Assembly (NCBI GenBank): GCA_910578855.1
Contig: CAJTRV010000026.1
Coordinates: 1-20,837 of the forward strand
Length of the DNA: 20,837 nt
Reading direction: 5' to 3'
Source of the DNA: an uncultured Bacilli bacterium
GTDB taxonomy: Bacteria > Bacillota_I > Bacilli_A > RF39 > UBA660
Each line of letters begins with the position of its first letter. Positions within the stretch are counted from its first letter, which is position 1. The notes below the pieces were generated by a model. It saw only the letters and a list, made by a program, of their open reading frames with translations. It did not search any database and was not told where the DNA came from. Below are positions 6,912-13,980 of this stretch, piece by piece. The position numbers and the translations under genes were made by a program.

Positions 6912-8513
6912 TTATTCTTCATAAAAATTTTCTTTCCTTTTTATTGTATCATATTTTGTAGGAGTTTGATTACCTTCAGGAAAGCGAAAGTAAATTTCAA
7001 TTTTTTTATCTTCTGTGATATATATTTTTTCAATCATATCGATGATCATATTTCTAGTGATATGCTCTGGTTTTAGAAATTGTTGGATGGTGGCTTCATA
7101 ATCAAATGAATGCTCTTGATTTCTCTTTAGCGTTGCTTGTTTGTGGATTACGGTATTGAGAAGCAGCTGTTTTTCTTTGATTTCTATTTCTAATTTTTGA
7201 TTGACATTGTCATAGCGTTCTTTGGGTATTTCTTTTTTACAATAATCGAGATAACAGGTTTCGATGGCTTGTTCGATCTTTTTTATGTCTTGTTTTAGTT
7301 GACTGATATTATGGTCTAATTGATTTTGATGCTGTTGGTGTTTGACATAGTTTTTGAGCACATCGATGCCTTTACTGGTTTGAAATTGTTGTTGACAGAT
7401 GGTAATCAGGTTTGTTAGAATTACGGATTCTAAGGTGTGATAATTAAATGTATGGGGGGTACAGACATGATATTTGCTGTATTTTCGATAATACGAACAG
7501 GCACAATAGTAACGTTTTTTATCGTTACTAGAACTTATGGTTAAGGCATGATTACATTCTTTACAGTATAGTAGTCCCTGAAGCCGTTTTCTATTTGTAA
7601 CTGGTTGCCTTTTTCGTTTATTGATGGATAGAATCTGTTGAATGGAAGTGAAAATTTGGACATCAACCAAAGGTTCATGGGTATTTTTAACAATAATCCA
7701 ATCATTCTTTGAGGTTCTTACTTCTTTTTTTAATTTATAATTGATCTTTTTTCTACGACCTTGGGTAAGATTTCCAATATAAGTTTCATTGGTTAACATC
7801 TCTCTAATTGTTCTAGCACACCAAAATGGAGAAGCTTTCTTTAAGTTTGCATACATGGATGGTGTTGCGACCTGTTCAGAAGATAGTATGTTAGCAATTT
7901 GTCTAGGACTAGCTCCATCATAGGCGAGTTGAAAGATTCTTTTTACAATATGACTGACTTTTGAATCGATAATTAAATGATGTTTATCGTTTGGATCTAT
8001 TTGGTAGCCATAGGGAGCTTTCCAGCCAGTAAACCATCCCTTTTCTTTTCTGGTCCGAAGCCCTGTTCGCACTTTTTTAGATATATCTCCGCAATAATAG
8101 TCATTGAATACTGATTTAAAAGCAATCATATCATTACTAGGACTTTCAATAAAAGAGTCGTAGTTATCGTTGATAGCAATATATCGAATATTATGTTGTG
8201 GAAAATATTCATCGAGATAGGTACTGACCTTTCCGTTGTTTCTTCCTAAACGTGATAGATCTTTGGTAATTATCATATTAATTCGTTTTTGCTCAATGTC
8301 ATAAATCATTTGTTTAAATGCTGGTCGTTCAAAATTAGTCCCCGTGTAACCATCGTCAATGTATTCATCAATTAGTTGAAAATGGTGTTGTTTTACATAA
8401 CTTATTAGTAAATCTCGTTGGCTGGTAATGCTTTCGCTTTCTAATGTTTTTTCTTCATCTTCACGGGACAATCTTATATAAATACCAGCTTTAAATGTTT
8501 GATTATGGTTCAT
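6912..8513 (-). CDS. large serine recombinase of element 1 (TnpX/TndX-like)
   Basis: Site-specific integrase/excisionase of 533 residues. The resolvase domain has the nucleophile in YIRLSRED (Ser16), DDGYTGTNFERP (53-64) and TKDLSRLGRN (83-92). A recombinase domain follows (about 160-290), then a zinc ribbon with C317, C320, C337 and C351. A coiled coil (about 385-455) and a C-terminal strand region complete it. This order is that of transposon-type large serine recombinases, which integrate by a 2-bp staggered crossover. Its start overlaps the 34-codon upstream ORF by 11 nt, suggesting translational coupling, and its end is followed closely by the nuclease gene. It presumably made the insertion in the binding-protein gene. 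Confidence 0.95.
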   Translation of the reverse strand: MNHNQTFKAGIYIRLSREDEEKTLESESITSQRDLLISYVKQHHFQLIDEYIDDGYTGTNFERPAFKQMIYDIEQKRINMIITKDLSRLGRNNGKVSTYLDEYFPQHNIRYIAINDNYDSFIESPSNDMIAFKSVFNDYYCGDISKKVRTGLRTRKEKGWFTGWKAPYGYQIDPNDKHHLIIDSKVSHIVKRIFQLAYDGASPRQIANILSSEQVATPSMYANLKKASPFWCARTIREMLTNETYIGNLTQGRRKKINYKLKKEVRTSKNDWIIVKNTHEPLVDVQIFTSIQQILSINKRKRQPVTNRKRLQGLLYCKECNHALTISSSNDKKRYYCACSYYRKYSKYHVCTPHTFNYHTLESVILTNLITICQQQFQTSKGIDVLKNYVKHQQHQNQLDHNISQLKQDIKKIEQAIETCYLDYCKKEIPKERYDNVNQKLEIEIKEKQLLLNTVIHKQATLKRNQEHSFDYEATIQQFLKPEHITRNMIIDMIEKIYITEDKKIEIYFRFPEGNQTPTKYDTIKRKENFYEE

Positions 8514-8607
8514 TGTTCTGATTCATGAAGTAATCAATCAGATATTTTTCGATGATCTGTTGTAATGTAATTTTACTCTGGTTGTCATAAAAATATTGTA
8601 TTTTCAT
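8503..8607 (-). CDS. candidate 34-residue protein leading the recombinase operon of element 1
   Basis: ATG at 8607 with AGGAGG (8614-8619 on the + strand as CCTCCT) 6 nt before it. The peptide reads MKIQYFYDNQSKITLQQ, then IIEKYLIDYFMNQNNEP. It overlaps the recombinase start by 11 nt, so it is probably translated together with it. Very small proteins just before large serine recombinases can be directionality factors or leader peptides, but nothing here shows which; I do not recognise the family. Confidence 0.5.
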   Translation of the reverse strand: MKIQYFYDNQSKITLQQIIEKYLIDYFMNQNNEP

Positions 8608-8625
8608 GGGATACCTCCTCATATA

Positions 8626-8643
8626 ACAATATGTTTTTATTGT
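8626..8643. repeat. inverted repeat in the leader of the element 1 operon
   Basis: ACAATA (8626-8631) / TATTGT (8638-8643), 6-nt spacer, just upstream of the ribosome site of the 34-codon ORF and within the likely promoter region. It could be a repressor site or part of the promoter architecture; there is no direct evidence. Confidence 0.3.
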
Positions 8644-8660
8644 TTTGAACATGCAACTAG

Positions 8661-8668
8661 ATTATCAC
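8661..8668 (-). repeat. right arm of element 1 end repeat
   Basis: ATTATCAC, the inverted copy of 5934-5941, 15 nt inside the right crossover at 8684-8685. Confidence 0.5.
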
Positions 8669-8683
8669 TATTAGAACCGAAGG

Positions 8684-8832
8684 GGTGGAATGCCCGAGAT
8701 GACATTCGAATGGGCTCTAAAACAAAATGGAGTTGATCCTAAAAATGATTTATCAATTGATACGAGTATTGCCTTTGCAGCAATGAGTGGAGCATTCATG
8801 GGTGGTACTGGTGACTTTGTTACCTTGTTTGA
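8684..8832 (+). pseudogene. ABC substrate-binding protein, middle fragment between the two elements
   Basis: About 50 codons reading (G)GMPEMTFEWALKQNG, then VDPKNDLSIDTSIAFAAMSG and AFMGGTGDFVTLFE. GGMPEMT...AL...G is the ligand-pocket motif of NMT1/SsuA-like proteins, and GD.VTLFEP is the later hinge strand. After TTTGA the frame enters element 2 and ends at TGA 8849-8851. An ATG at 8690, 4 nt after GGGGTGG, could permit translation of a 53-residue remnant, but it would not fold as a binding protein. Confidence 0.88.
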
Positions 8833-8857
8833 ACAAAGTGCACGAGAATGAAGTCAC
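8831..8857 (+). repeat. left attachment junction of element 2
   Basis: Core GA (8831-8832), then 4 nt, AGTGCA (8837-8842), 7 nt, GAAGTC (8850-8855) and C at 8857. It is the mirror image of 13966-13992. The geometry fits a P half-site of a large serine recombinase. Confidence 0.75.
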
Positions 8858-8868
8858 CTAGTGAAAAA

Positions 8869-10578
8869 TTACATATCACCAAAATAACAATTCATTTGGT
8901 AATAGACTTTATATCTTTTCGTTCCCTTCGTATCATATCCGCGTTTAAATTCATAACTACTTCTTAAAATCGGTTGTAGTTTTTTATTATCATTATCTTT
9001 GTAAGATAAAAATATATTTAATTCCATATTATTCTTATTATTACTTATTTTAGATACTACAATATGATCTAATAGAGAACTAATAATTTTAGTTATCATA
9101 GATTTAGAATTAACTTTTTGTTTCAAATTATTTTTTAATTCTTTAGTTTTATCAGTTGTAGTTTTTAACTTATCTTTATCAATTTTAAGTTGATTTAATT
9201 CCTTAGTAAGAGTATTTATTTTATTATTGAATAGATTGTTTCTCTCGTAAAATTCTTCATTTGATAATCCACCTTGAATACTTAACTCTAATATCTTATC
9301 TTTCTTAGTATATAGATTATTGATTTCTTTTTTTATTGATGATATTTTTTCATCAATACCTGTATCTATTTCTAAATGTTTATAATAATTCATTAGAATA
9401 TCAATGATATCTTTAGAATCAATCTGCAGTTTAGATATTAAATCTTTAAAAATCGTGTCTAACTCCGACTCTCTAATATTGGGTGAATCACAAGTAGTTT
9501 TACCATTTTTTAAGTATTCGGAGCAAACCCAAGTAATGTCTTTTTTAACTCGCCTAAACTCTCTTCTATGAAAAACGGTATTGTGCTCTGCACAATAAAT
9601 TTTAGCACTATATAAATATCTGTTTTTATATATATTTTTCTTTTCTTTTCTTTCGCTAAATGCTTTTTTTCTTGTCACTAAACGTGTATTAGCCCTTTCC
9701 CACAACTCTTCATCAATAATTGGTGGTATTCTTGTTTTATCCTCATAGATAATCCAATCATCTTTTTCAAAGTATTTTATCTTTTTGGTCATATAATCTA
9801 CTATTTCTGATTTTTTAGCACAATAGTATCCTTTATATTTTGGATTTTCAATCATTCTAGAAATTGTAGAAATACACCATTTTTTATTTTGACACGTTCT
9901 TAAACCTTCACTATTTAATGTTTTCGAAATTTTGGATAATGATAATTTTTCAATTCCATAGAGTTCATATATTCTTCTAACTATTTTTGCTTCATCCTCT
10001 ATAATATTAAGTACACCTGTATCTTTCTCTTTTTTATAACCATAGAGCATATTATTACCGAGAATTTCTCCACGTTCTATTGCGCGATTCATACCAAATT
10101 TAACACGTTCTGATAATCTTCTAATTTCATCTTGGGCCATAGAAGCCATTATGGTTAATCTTAATTCCGAATCGGGCATAGCTGTATTAATATTATCATT
10201 TACAAATAAAACAGCCACTCCATAGGATAAAAGCTCTCGTGTATATTTAATACTATCAAGAGTGTTTCTTGAAAATCTAGAAATTTCTTTGGTGACAATT
10301 AAATCAAATTTGCCACTTCTAGCATCTTCAATCATTTTCATAAAATTATCTCTTTTAATATCACTTGTACCAGTTATTCCATCATCCACATAACCTCTCA
10401 CATAAGTCCAATTTGGATTTTGTTTTATATATTGTTCAAAATGTTCTACTTGATTTTGAAGGGATTTCTTTTGTTCTAAATGATCCGTTGATACTCTTGC
10501 ATAATCCGTTACCTTAAGTTTTATACTTGTAAGTGGCATTCCCATATTTAACTGCTTTCGAACAGTATATAAATCCAA
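8869..10578 (-). CDS. large serine recombinase of element 2
   Basis: A 569-residue integrase/excisionase. The resolvase domain has DYARVSTD (nucleophile Ser30), DDGITGTSDIKRDNF (65-79), TKEISRFSRN (96-105) and MAQDEIRRLSERVKFG (147-162). The recombinase domain ends near 300. The zinc-ribbon position has C329-x2-H332 ... C352 ... C363, with His where Cys is usual. A long lysine-rich coiled coil (about 405-485) and a C-terminal tail complete it. It starts at TTG (10578), with AAGGAGA 7 nt upstream. It is quite different from the element 1 enzyme, so the two insertions are independent events. The GA core of its element matches the known preference of TndX/TnpX relatives. Confidence 0.94.
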   Translation of the reverse strand: MDLYTVRKQLNMGMPLTSIKLKVTDYARVSTDHLEQKKSLQNQVEHFEQYIKQNPNWTYVRGYVDDGITGTSDIKRDNFMKMIEDARSGKFDLIVTKEISRFSRNTLDSIKYTRELLSYGVAVLFVNDNINTAMPDSELRLTIMASMAQDEIRRLSERVKFGMNRAIERGEILGNNMLYGYKKEKDTGVLNIIEDEAKIVRRIYELYGIEKLSLSKISKTLNSEGLRTCQNKKWCISTISRMIENPKYKGYYCAKKSEIVDYMTKKIKYFEKDDWIIYEDKTRIPPIIDEELWERANTRLVTRKKAFSERKEKKNIYKNRYLYSAKIYCAEHNTVFHRREFRRVKKDITWVCSEYLKNGKTTCDSPNIRESELDTIFKDLISKLQIDSKDIIDILMNYYKHLEIDTGIDEKISSIKKEINNLYTKKDKILELSIQGGLSNEEFYERNNLFNNKINTLTKELNQLKIDKDKLKTTTDKTKELKNNLKQKVNSKSMITKIISSLLDHIVVSKISNNKNNMELNIFLSYKDNDNKKLQPILRSSYEFKRGYDTKGTKRYKVYYQMNCYFGDM

Positions 10579-10615
10579 TTTTTCTTCTCCTTTCTAATGG
10601 CATTATACTATATTT

Positions 10616-10813
10616 TTATGAAATAGAATGCGCACCATTTACATTGCAATGTTTTAATTCTTTCAAGATATTTTCTTCTGTATATTTAAACATTTTATAT
10701 GATATTTTATTTTCATCAAATAACTCTTTATTTAAGGAAAGGGCTACTTCTAAAAGTATTTCTTTATTTTTATATTTTACTTCTTTGCTTCTTATAATAT
10801 CATTAGAATCCAT
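10616..10813 (-). CDS. small SHOCT-like protein preceding the recombinase
   Basis: A 65-residue protein with an AAAGGAGAT ribosome site close to its ATG. The central part (KEILLEVALSLNKELFDENK, then ISYKMFKYTEE) follows the pattern of the short two-helix SHOCT-like proteins often encoded right before serine recombinases in Firmicutes elements (repeated helix - 'G/N-I-S/T..E/M' turn - helix). Their role is not settled; a recombination accessory function is plausible. It is 37 nt before the recombinase and probably co-transcribed. Confidence 0.6.
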   Translation of the reverse strand: MDSNDIIRSKEVKYKNKEILLEVALSLNKELFDENKISYKMFKYTEENILKELKHCNVNGAHSIS

Positions 10814-10847
10814 AACTTATCTCCTTTTATTTAAAACTATGAGAAAA

Positions 10848-10853
10848 ATTATA
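10848..10853 (-). promoter_or_regulatory. -10 box for the SHOCT-like/recombinase operon
   Basis: TATAAT on the minus strand, 35 nt before the ATG at 10813. The -35 region (10871-10876, TGATTT) is poor and overlaps the hairpin at 10869-10907. Confidence 0.35.
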
Positions 10854-10868
10854 AAATAATACTTTAAG

Positions 10869-10911
10869 AAAAATCAGAAACTAGTTTATTTTTAGTTTCT
10901 GATTTTTCTCT
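10869..10911. terminator. strong 15-bp hairpin, bidirectional terminator
   Basis: Perfect stem AAAAATCAGAAACTA (10869-10883) / TAGTTTCTGATTTTT (10893-10907) with a 9-nt loop and T-rich sequence on either strand. It insulates the recombinase operon from whatever is transcribed from the right. Confidence 0.75.
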
Positions 10912-10927
10912 TTTACACGTTTAATTG

Positions 10928-11105
10928 TTAATGTATTTCAATTGTCTTAATTATTTTATTTTTACCTATAATATCTTCTTTAGAAAGGCTACTTATCTCA
11001 AAAGTTTTGAATACCAATGATATTATTCAGTAAAAATATTTTTATAAAAGATGAATATACTTCGAGAGTAATATCATCAAATTTAAGTGTAGTAAATTTT
11101 AAAAT
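10928..11105 (-). pseudogene. possible remnant of a small gene, frameshifted
   Basis: On the minus strand a frame reads FTTLKFDDITLEVYSSFIK and on to IQNF before a TGA; shifting by one base at the AAAACTTTT run continues as FEISSLSKEDIIGK, then NKIIKTIEIH and a TAA at 10928-10930. Neither half has a convincing start or ribosome site and a terminator lies just upstream, so this may be a decayed gene or chance. The rest of the 10814-11349 gap holds the two terminators and one palindrome described separately, and no intact gene. Confidence 0.25.
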
Positions 11106-11106
11106 T

Positions 11107-11147
11107 AAAAAGCCTTGTACTCTAAAAAATAAGGTAGGGCTTTTTTT
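11107..11147. terminator. terminator at the end of the element 2 cargo operon
   Basis: AAAAAGCC (11107-11114) pairs with GGCTTTTT (11138-11145), with an inner TAC/GTA pair. It is T-rich on both strands; in the minus direction it lies ~200 nt after the JAB-like gene. Confidence 0.65.
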
Positions 11148-11224
11148 GTTTTAAGCTTTATAATATTTAGCGTAATAATTTTTGCAATTTATCATTAAAA
11201 TGAGAAAGTATAAAAATTATTAAT

Positions 11225-11262
11225 GTTCAAAAATGAAGGAATTATTTACTTCGTTTTTGAAC
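11225..11262. repeat. 14-bp palindrome without a T tract
   Basis: GTTCAAAAATGAAG (11225-11238) / CTTCGTTTTTGAAC (11249-11262), one G-T pair, 10-nt loop. It lies between the JAB-like gene and the terminator at 11107. It lacks the T run of a terminator, so it may be an mRNA 3' stem or a protein-binding site. Confidence 0.45.
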
Positions 11263-11349
11263 AGTCGTTTAATATTAATCTGCACGGAAATTTTTATGAT
11301 GAATTCTTTCCTATTCAATACTTACTTATATTTCTTTATTATACAAATT

Positions 11350-11841
11350 TTATCTTCCTTTTGTAGATGGTATAATTTTATTATCAATTTGGCATCCAAC
11401 TTTTTCAAATCTATTTGTATTTTTGTCATAAATTACAAACATTAAACCGCCATTTTGTGCGGCTATTCCGTTTATACATATTACATTATTCATTTTTTCT
11501 TCAAAAAAATTTGACCATTGTTTAAAAGTTTCTGCATCTGTTTCATCTAAAATTTGTGACCCAAACCACTCTGGATGTGTATGTAGGGTAACTACAAAAT
11601 CACAATTCTGCGATACCATATTATACAGAACCCAATTCCAACTATTTTCTTTAGGTTCAACACTGGTTTCGGTTTGTTCTAATAGATGATCTGGCCATAT
11701 TTCAAAAGATTCAACATCTAAATTAGAATCATTATCTATTTTCCCTATTAAAGTTGCAAATTGCTCTTTCTTACTTGTACTTTGGTTTTGTATCATATCT
11801 AAAACTAAATCAAATTGTGATTCGTTTATTTTTATATTCAT
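11350..11841 (-). CDS. JAB/MPN (JAMM)-like domain protein
   Basis: A 163-residue protein resembling a stand-alone JAB1/MPN metalloprotease fold. An early Glu (E26) precedes the strand FATLIGKIDN, as the catalytic Glu does before LLLG in MPN domains. HTHPEWFGS (H87, H89) is the zinc motif. The usual HxH-x7-S-x2-D is imperfect: S95 and D99 (or D102) fall at shifted spacing, so activity is uncertain. Bacterial JAB proteins cleave ubiquitin-like tags or isopeptide-type bonds and occur in several defence systems. It is the last gene of the cargo run, 47 nt after the helical protein, with CGGAGTAG before its ATG. No E1, E2 or ubiquitin-like gene is in the element. Confidence 0.6.
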   Translation of the reverse strand: MNIKINESQFDLVLDMIQNQSTSKKEQFATLIGKIDNDSNLDVESFEIWPDHLLEQTETSVEPKENSWNWVLYNMVSQNCDFVVTLHTHPEWFGSQILDETDAETFKQWSNFFEEKMNNVICINGIAAQNGGLMFVIYDKNTNRFEKVGCQIDNKIIPSTKGR

Positions 11842-11888
11842 AACATCTACTCCGTTTCTAAGTCAATTTTATTATATAAAAAGTATTT

Positions 11889-12302
11889 TTAAAACCCTGT
11901 ACTCGCGTAAAATCTTTCTTTTAATTGGATAACAAATTCTTTAACTTTTTCAGATGAATCTTCGGTTTGAAAATCTGATGGTATATTTTGTACGCTACTA
12001 GTTATTGGTAAATCATCTTTTATAATTGTTTGTTCTGTTTCAGTGCTCCTATTTGAGATTATATTTTTATCACTAATATCCACATTTGATATTTCTGGTA
12101 TGAAATATCCATAATTTTCTAATATATTTGATATCTCATTTAAATTAGTATATTTTAATATATTCAATTTATATAATGAGAATAAAGTATCCAAATCTTT
12201 TCTACTAGGTTCATAAAGCTGTCTTATTCTTTTTATTCTGTTAGACATTTCTAAATCTAAATCATTTAATAGTCCCATTGCTTTTAAAAATTTCTCTGAC
12301 AT
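11889..12302 (-). CDS. unknown helical protein of element 2 cargo
   Basis: A 137-residue protein that I do not recognise. Residues 1-65 are predicted helical, with many Leu/Ile and charged residues (MGLLNDLDLEMSNRIKRI, DLDTLFSLYKLNILKYT). A Ser/Thr/Asp-rich, probably disordered stretch follows (about 75-115), then a short helix VKEFVIQLKERFYAS. No membrane segment or metal motif. The ribosome site is weak (GAAGAT). It lies 16 nt after RhuM and 47 nt before the JAB-like gene, so it is likely co-expressed and possibly a partner of the JAB-like protein. Confidence 0.6.
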   Translation of the reverse strand: MSEKFLKAMGLLNDLDLEMSNRIKRIRQLYEPSRKDLDTLFSLYKLNILKYTNLNEISNILENYGYFIPEISNVDISDKNIISNRSTETEQTIIKDDLPITSSVQNIPSDFQTEDSSEKVKEFVIQLKERFYASTGF

Positions 12303-12318
12303 ATTTTATCTTCATATA

Positions 12319-13296
12319 TCATTTATCAATTTCTTCTACTTCTTTATTTAGTATTTCCAAATAATCTTGTTCAGCAGTAGTTAAATGTTTTTGCATATAT
12401 TTGTCATATTCTTTATGGGCTTTTTCTAATGCTTCTTTATGTGATATCGTACCTGATCCATTTAATATATCCTTCCTAGTCATTTTTAAAAATGAATCCA
12501 ATTCATTTATCCAATCTTGCATAGTCATTGGATGTCTATCTAAAGCATTAATTTCTGCAACATCTAAATAAGCAGATACCATTCTATTTAAAACATTTAA
12601 TTCTTCTTCAGTTAAATAGTTTTTAGCAATTTCAGTTTCAGTCTTTGTTGGATAATTCCCTTTAAAATTCGTAAGACCTAAATTATTTTTTTTTGAATCA
12701 ACTCGTGTGAATATAACTTCAGCTGCGGTTTGCCCATGCGTAGCATAATGCATCTTATTCTGCACAGTTTTAAAAAAATTTATGGATAATTTATCTTTCG
12801 GATTATAATCAATTGAAGTTGCATAAATATCTAATACTTTTCTCCAGAATATCTTTTCCGAGGATCTAATATCACGAATTCTAGCAAGTAACTCTTCAAA
12901 GTATGGACTTCCACCATTATTTTTTAATTTCTCATCATTTAAAGCAAAACCTTTAATCATATATTGTTTTAAAACTTTAGTTGCCCATATCCTAAATTCA
13001 GTTGCTTTCTTAGAATTAATTCTATATCCAACAGCAATAATAGCATCTAAATTATAGTGTAAAACATTGTAATTTTTGCCATCACTAGCAGTTGTCAAGA
13101 AATCCTTGACAACTGAATTTTTATGAAGTTCTTCTTCTTTAAATATCTTATTTAAATGATAACTTATATTTTGTTTAGTAGTATCGTAAAGATTAGCCAT
13201 TATATCTTGACTCAGCCAAATATCTTCATTTTGAATATTAACATCAACTTTTACATTACCATCTTTTGATATATATATTATCATATTGTTTTTCAT
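12319..13296 (-). CDS. rhuM: RhuM-family protein
   Basis: A 325-residue member of the Virulence_RhuM family. Recognisable blocks are IWLSQDIMANLYDTTKQNIS (27-46, a helix-turn-helix-like start), the HYNLDAIIAVGYRI block (about 79-93), FRIWATKVLKQYMIKGFALN (101-120), HGQTAAEVIFTRVD (187-200) and the ALDRHPMTMQDW segment. The name comes from a Salmonella pathogenicity island gene; the family is widespread on mobile elements and its biochemical role is unknown. AAAGGAGATT precedes the ATG. It sits 21 nt after the zinc-ribbon gene in the cargo run. It is intact by length. Confidence 0.9.
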   Translation of the reverse strand: MKNNMIIYISKDGNVKVDVNIQNEDIWLSQDIMANLYDTTKQNISYHLNKIFKEEELHKNSVVKDFLTTASDGKNYNVLHYNLDAIIAVGYRINSKKATEFRIWATKVLKQYMIKGFALNDEKLKNNGGSPYFEELLARIRDIRSSEKIFWRKVLDIYATSIDYNPKDKLSINFFKTVQNKMHYATHGQTAAEVIFTRVDSKKNNLGLTNFKGNYPTKTETEIAKNYLTEEELNVLNRMVSAYLDVAEINALDRHPMTMQDWINELDSFLKMTRKDILNGSGTISHKEALEKAHKEYDKYMQKHLTTAEQDYLEILNKEVEEIDK

Positions 13297-13317
13297 AGCT
13301 AATCTCCTTTCGTTATT

Positions 13318-13872
13318 TTAAAATATTTGTACAAAATAATTTTCTAATCCAACTAATTCTTCCTCTTTAATATTAAATTTATCAAAAGGGATATTTTCTA
13401 CTAAATATTTATCTAAATTTCCTTCCATCCAATCATCAAAGATATCATGTGGATCTTCAACTATAAAATGATTTCCAATTAATGCATTGCAATGTGCGCA
13501 ATTATTTGATGTACAATAAGTATTTAGTGTTTTGCTAAAATTCTTATTAATAGTTTTATAATTTTTCTTTAAATATTGATCAACTGGTGGTAGCGTATCA
13601 AGACCTAAACTTCCCAATTCAGTATGTTCTCCCATGTATGATTTTAATTGTTTATTTATAAGATAGGTATAAACTTTTGTGTTTTTACCACATTTCCAAC
13701 ATTTGTATTCCCAGCCATAAATATTGATACCATCTTTTTTTAATACTTCATATAAAAATTTATTTAACCTAATTGTATTTCTACAATTAGGAAAGTTGTC
13801 ACATGCTGCAAATAATCCATATTGTCCTAGTTTAATAATCATATTGCCATTACCACATTTTAAGCACTTCAT
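13318..13872 (-). CDS. topoisomerase-type zinc-ribbon protein, first cargo gene
   Basis: A 184-residue protein. Residues 3-30 fit the zinc finger of bacterial topoisomerase I C-termini: C3-x2-C6-x17-C24-x5-C30, with GxYGxFxACxxFPxC. A second set follows, C58-x2-C61 and C120/C125-x2-C128, separated by ~60 residues, possibly another metal site. The remaining C-terminal region is acidic. It probably binds single-stranded or modified DNA/RNA; its function in the element is unknown. Start: ATG at 13872, with AGAGGTG 6 nt before it, is preferred to the GTG at 13881, which overlaps that ribosome site. It is the promoter-proximal gene of the cargo run. Confidence 0.75.
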   Translation of the reverse strand: MKCLKCGNGNMIIKLGQYGLFAACDNFPNCRNTIRLNKFLYEVLKKDGINIYGWEYKCWKCGKNTKVYTYLINKQLKSYMGEHTELGSLGLDTLPPVDQYLKKNYKTINKNFSKTLNTYCTSNNCAHCNALIGNHFIVEDPHDIFDDWMEGNLDKYLVENIPFDKFNIKEEELVGLENYFVQIF

Positions 13873-13891
13873 AAATAACACCTCTAGTAAG

Positions 13892-13900
13892 ATTATACCA
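13892..13900 (-). promoter_or_regulatory. extended -10 promoter of the cargo operon
   Basis: TGGTATAAT on the minus strand is a complete extended -10, 19 nt before the ATG at 13872. No -35 box is evident. A short A/T hairpin (AAAAAG/CTTTTT around TCGG, about 13903-13918) lies directly upstream. Confidence 0.6.
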
Positions 13901-13952
13901 AAAAAAGCCGACTTTTTCCTGTCTTCTATAGTATTTTATATGGAAATTTATT

Positions 13953-13980
13953 TTGAACAATATTAGCGACTTCTTATACT
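13953..13980 (+). promoter_or_regulatory. outward-facing promoter at the right end of element 2
   Basis: TTGAAC (13953-13958), 16-nt spacer, TATACT (13975-13980), pointing out of the element. Transcription would begin near 13987, 4 nt before the crossover, and run through the binding-protein 3' fragment into the ATPase and permease genes. The promoter overlaps the recombinase-arm repeat GACTTC (13968-13973). Confidence 0.5.

Larger units (their letters stand above)
5920..8685. mobile_element. element 1: small large-serine-recombinase element inserted in the binding-protein gene
   Basis: About 2.77 kb carrying a 27-codon ORF (+), a nuclease, a large serine recombinase and a 34-codon ORF (all three -). 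The boundaries come from the interrupted gene: on the left GGRK reads into foreign sequence, on the right GMPEMTFEW resumes. GGGG occurs at both junctions (5918-5921, 8682-8685). The reading frame is restored if the joint keeps two G (cga aaa ggt gga atg), i.e. a GG crossover at 5918-5919 / 8684-8685. An inverted octamer GTGATAAT lies 14-15 nt inside each end. No relaxase or conjugation gene is present, so it is an integrating unit that moves by recombinase alone or with help. Confidence 0.85.

Noticed and set aside
10533..10859. Plus-strand 108-codon frame
   Set aside because: Antisense to the recombinase 2 start and the SHOCT-like gene; no ribosome site.
11233..11445. Plus-strand 70-codon frame, Phe/Ile-rich
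   Set aside because: It runs antisense into the JAB-like gene and its start lies within the palindrome at 11225-11262. There is no ribosome site, and the composition is what an antisense AT-rich gene gives.
13724..13966. Plus-strand 80-codon frame
   Set aside because: Antisense to the zinc-ribbon gene and no ribosome site.
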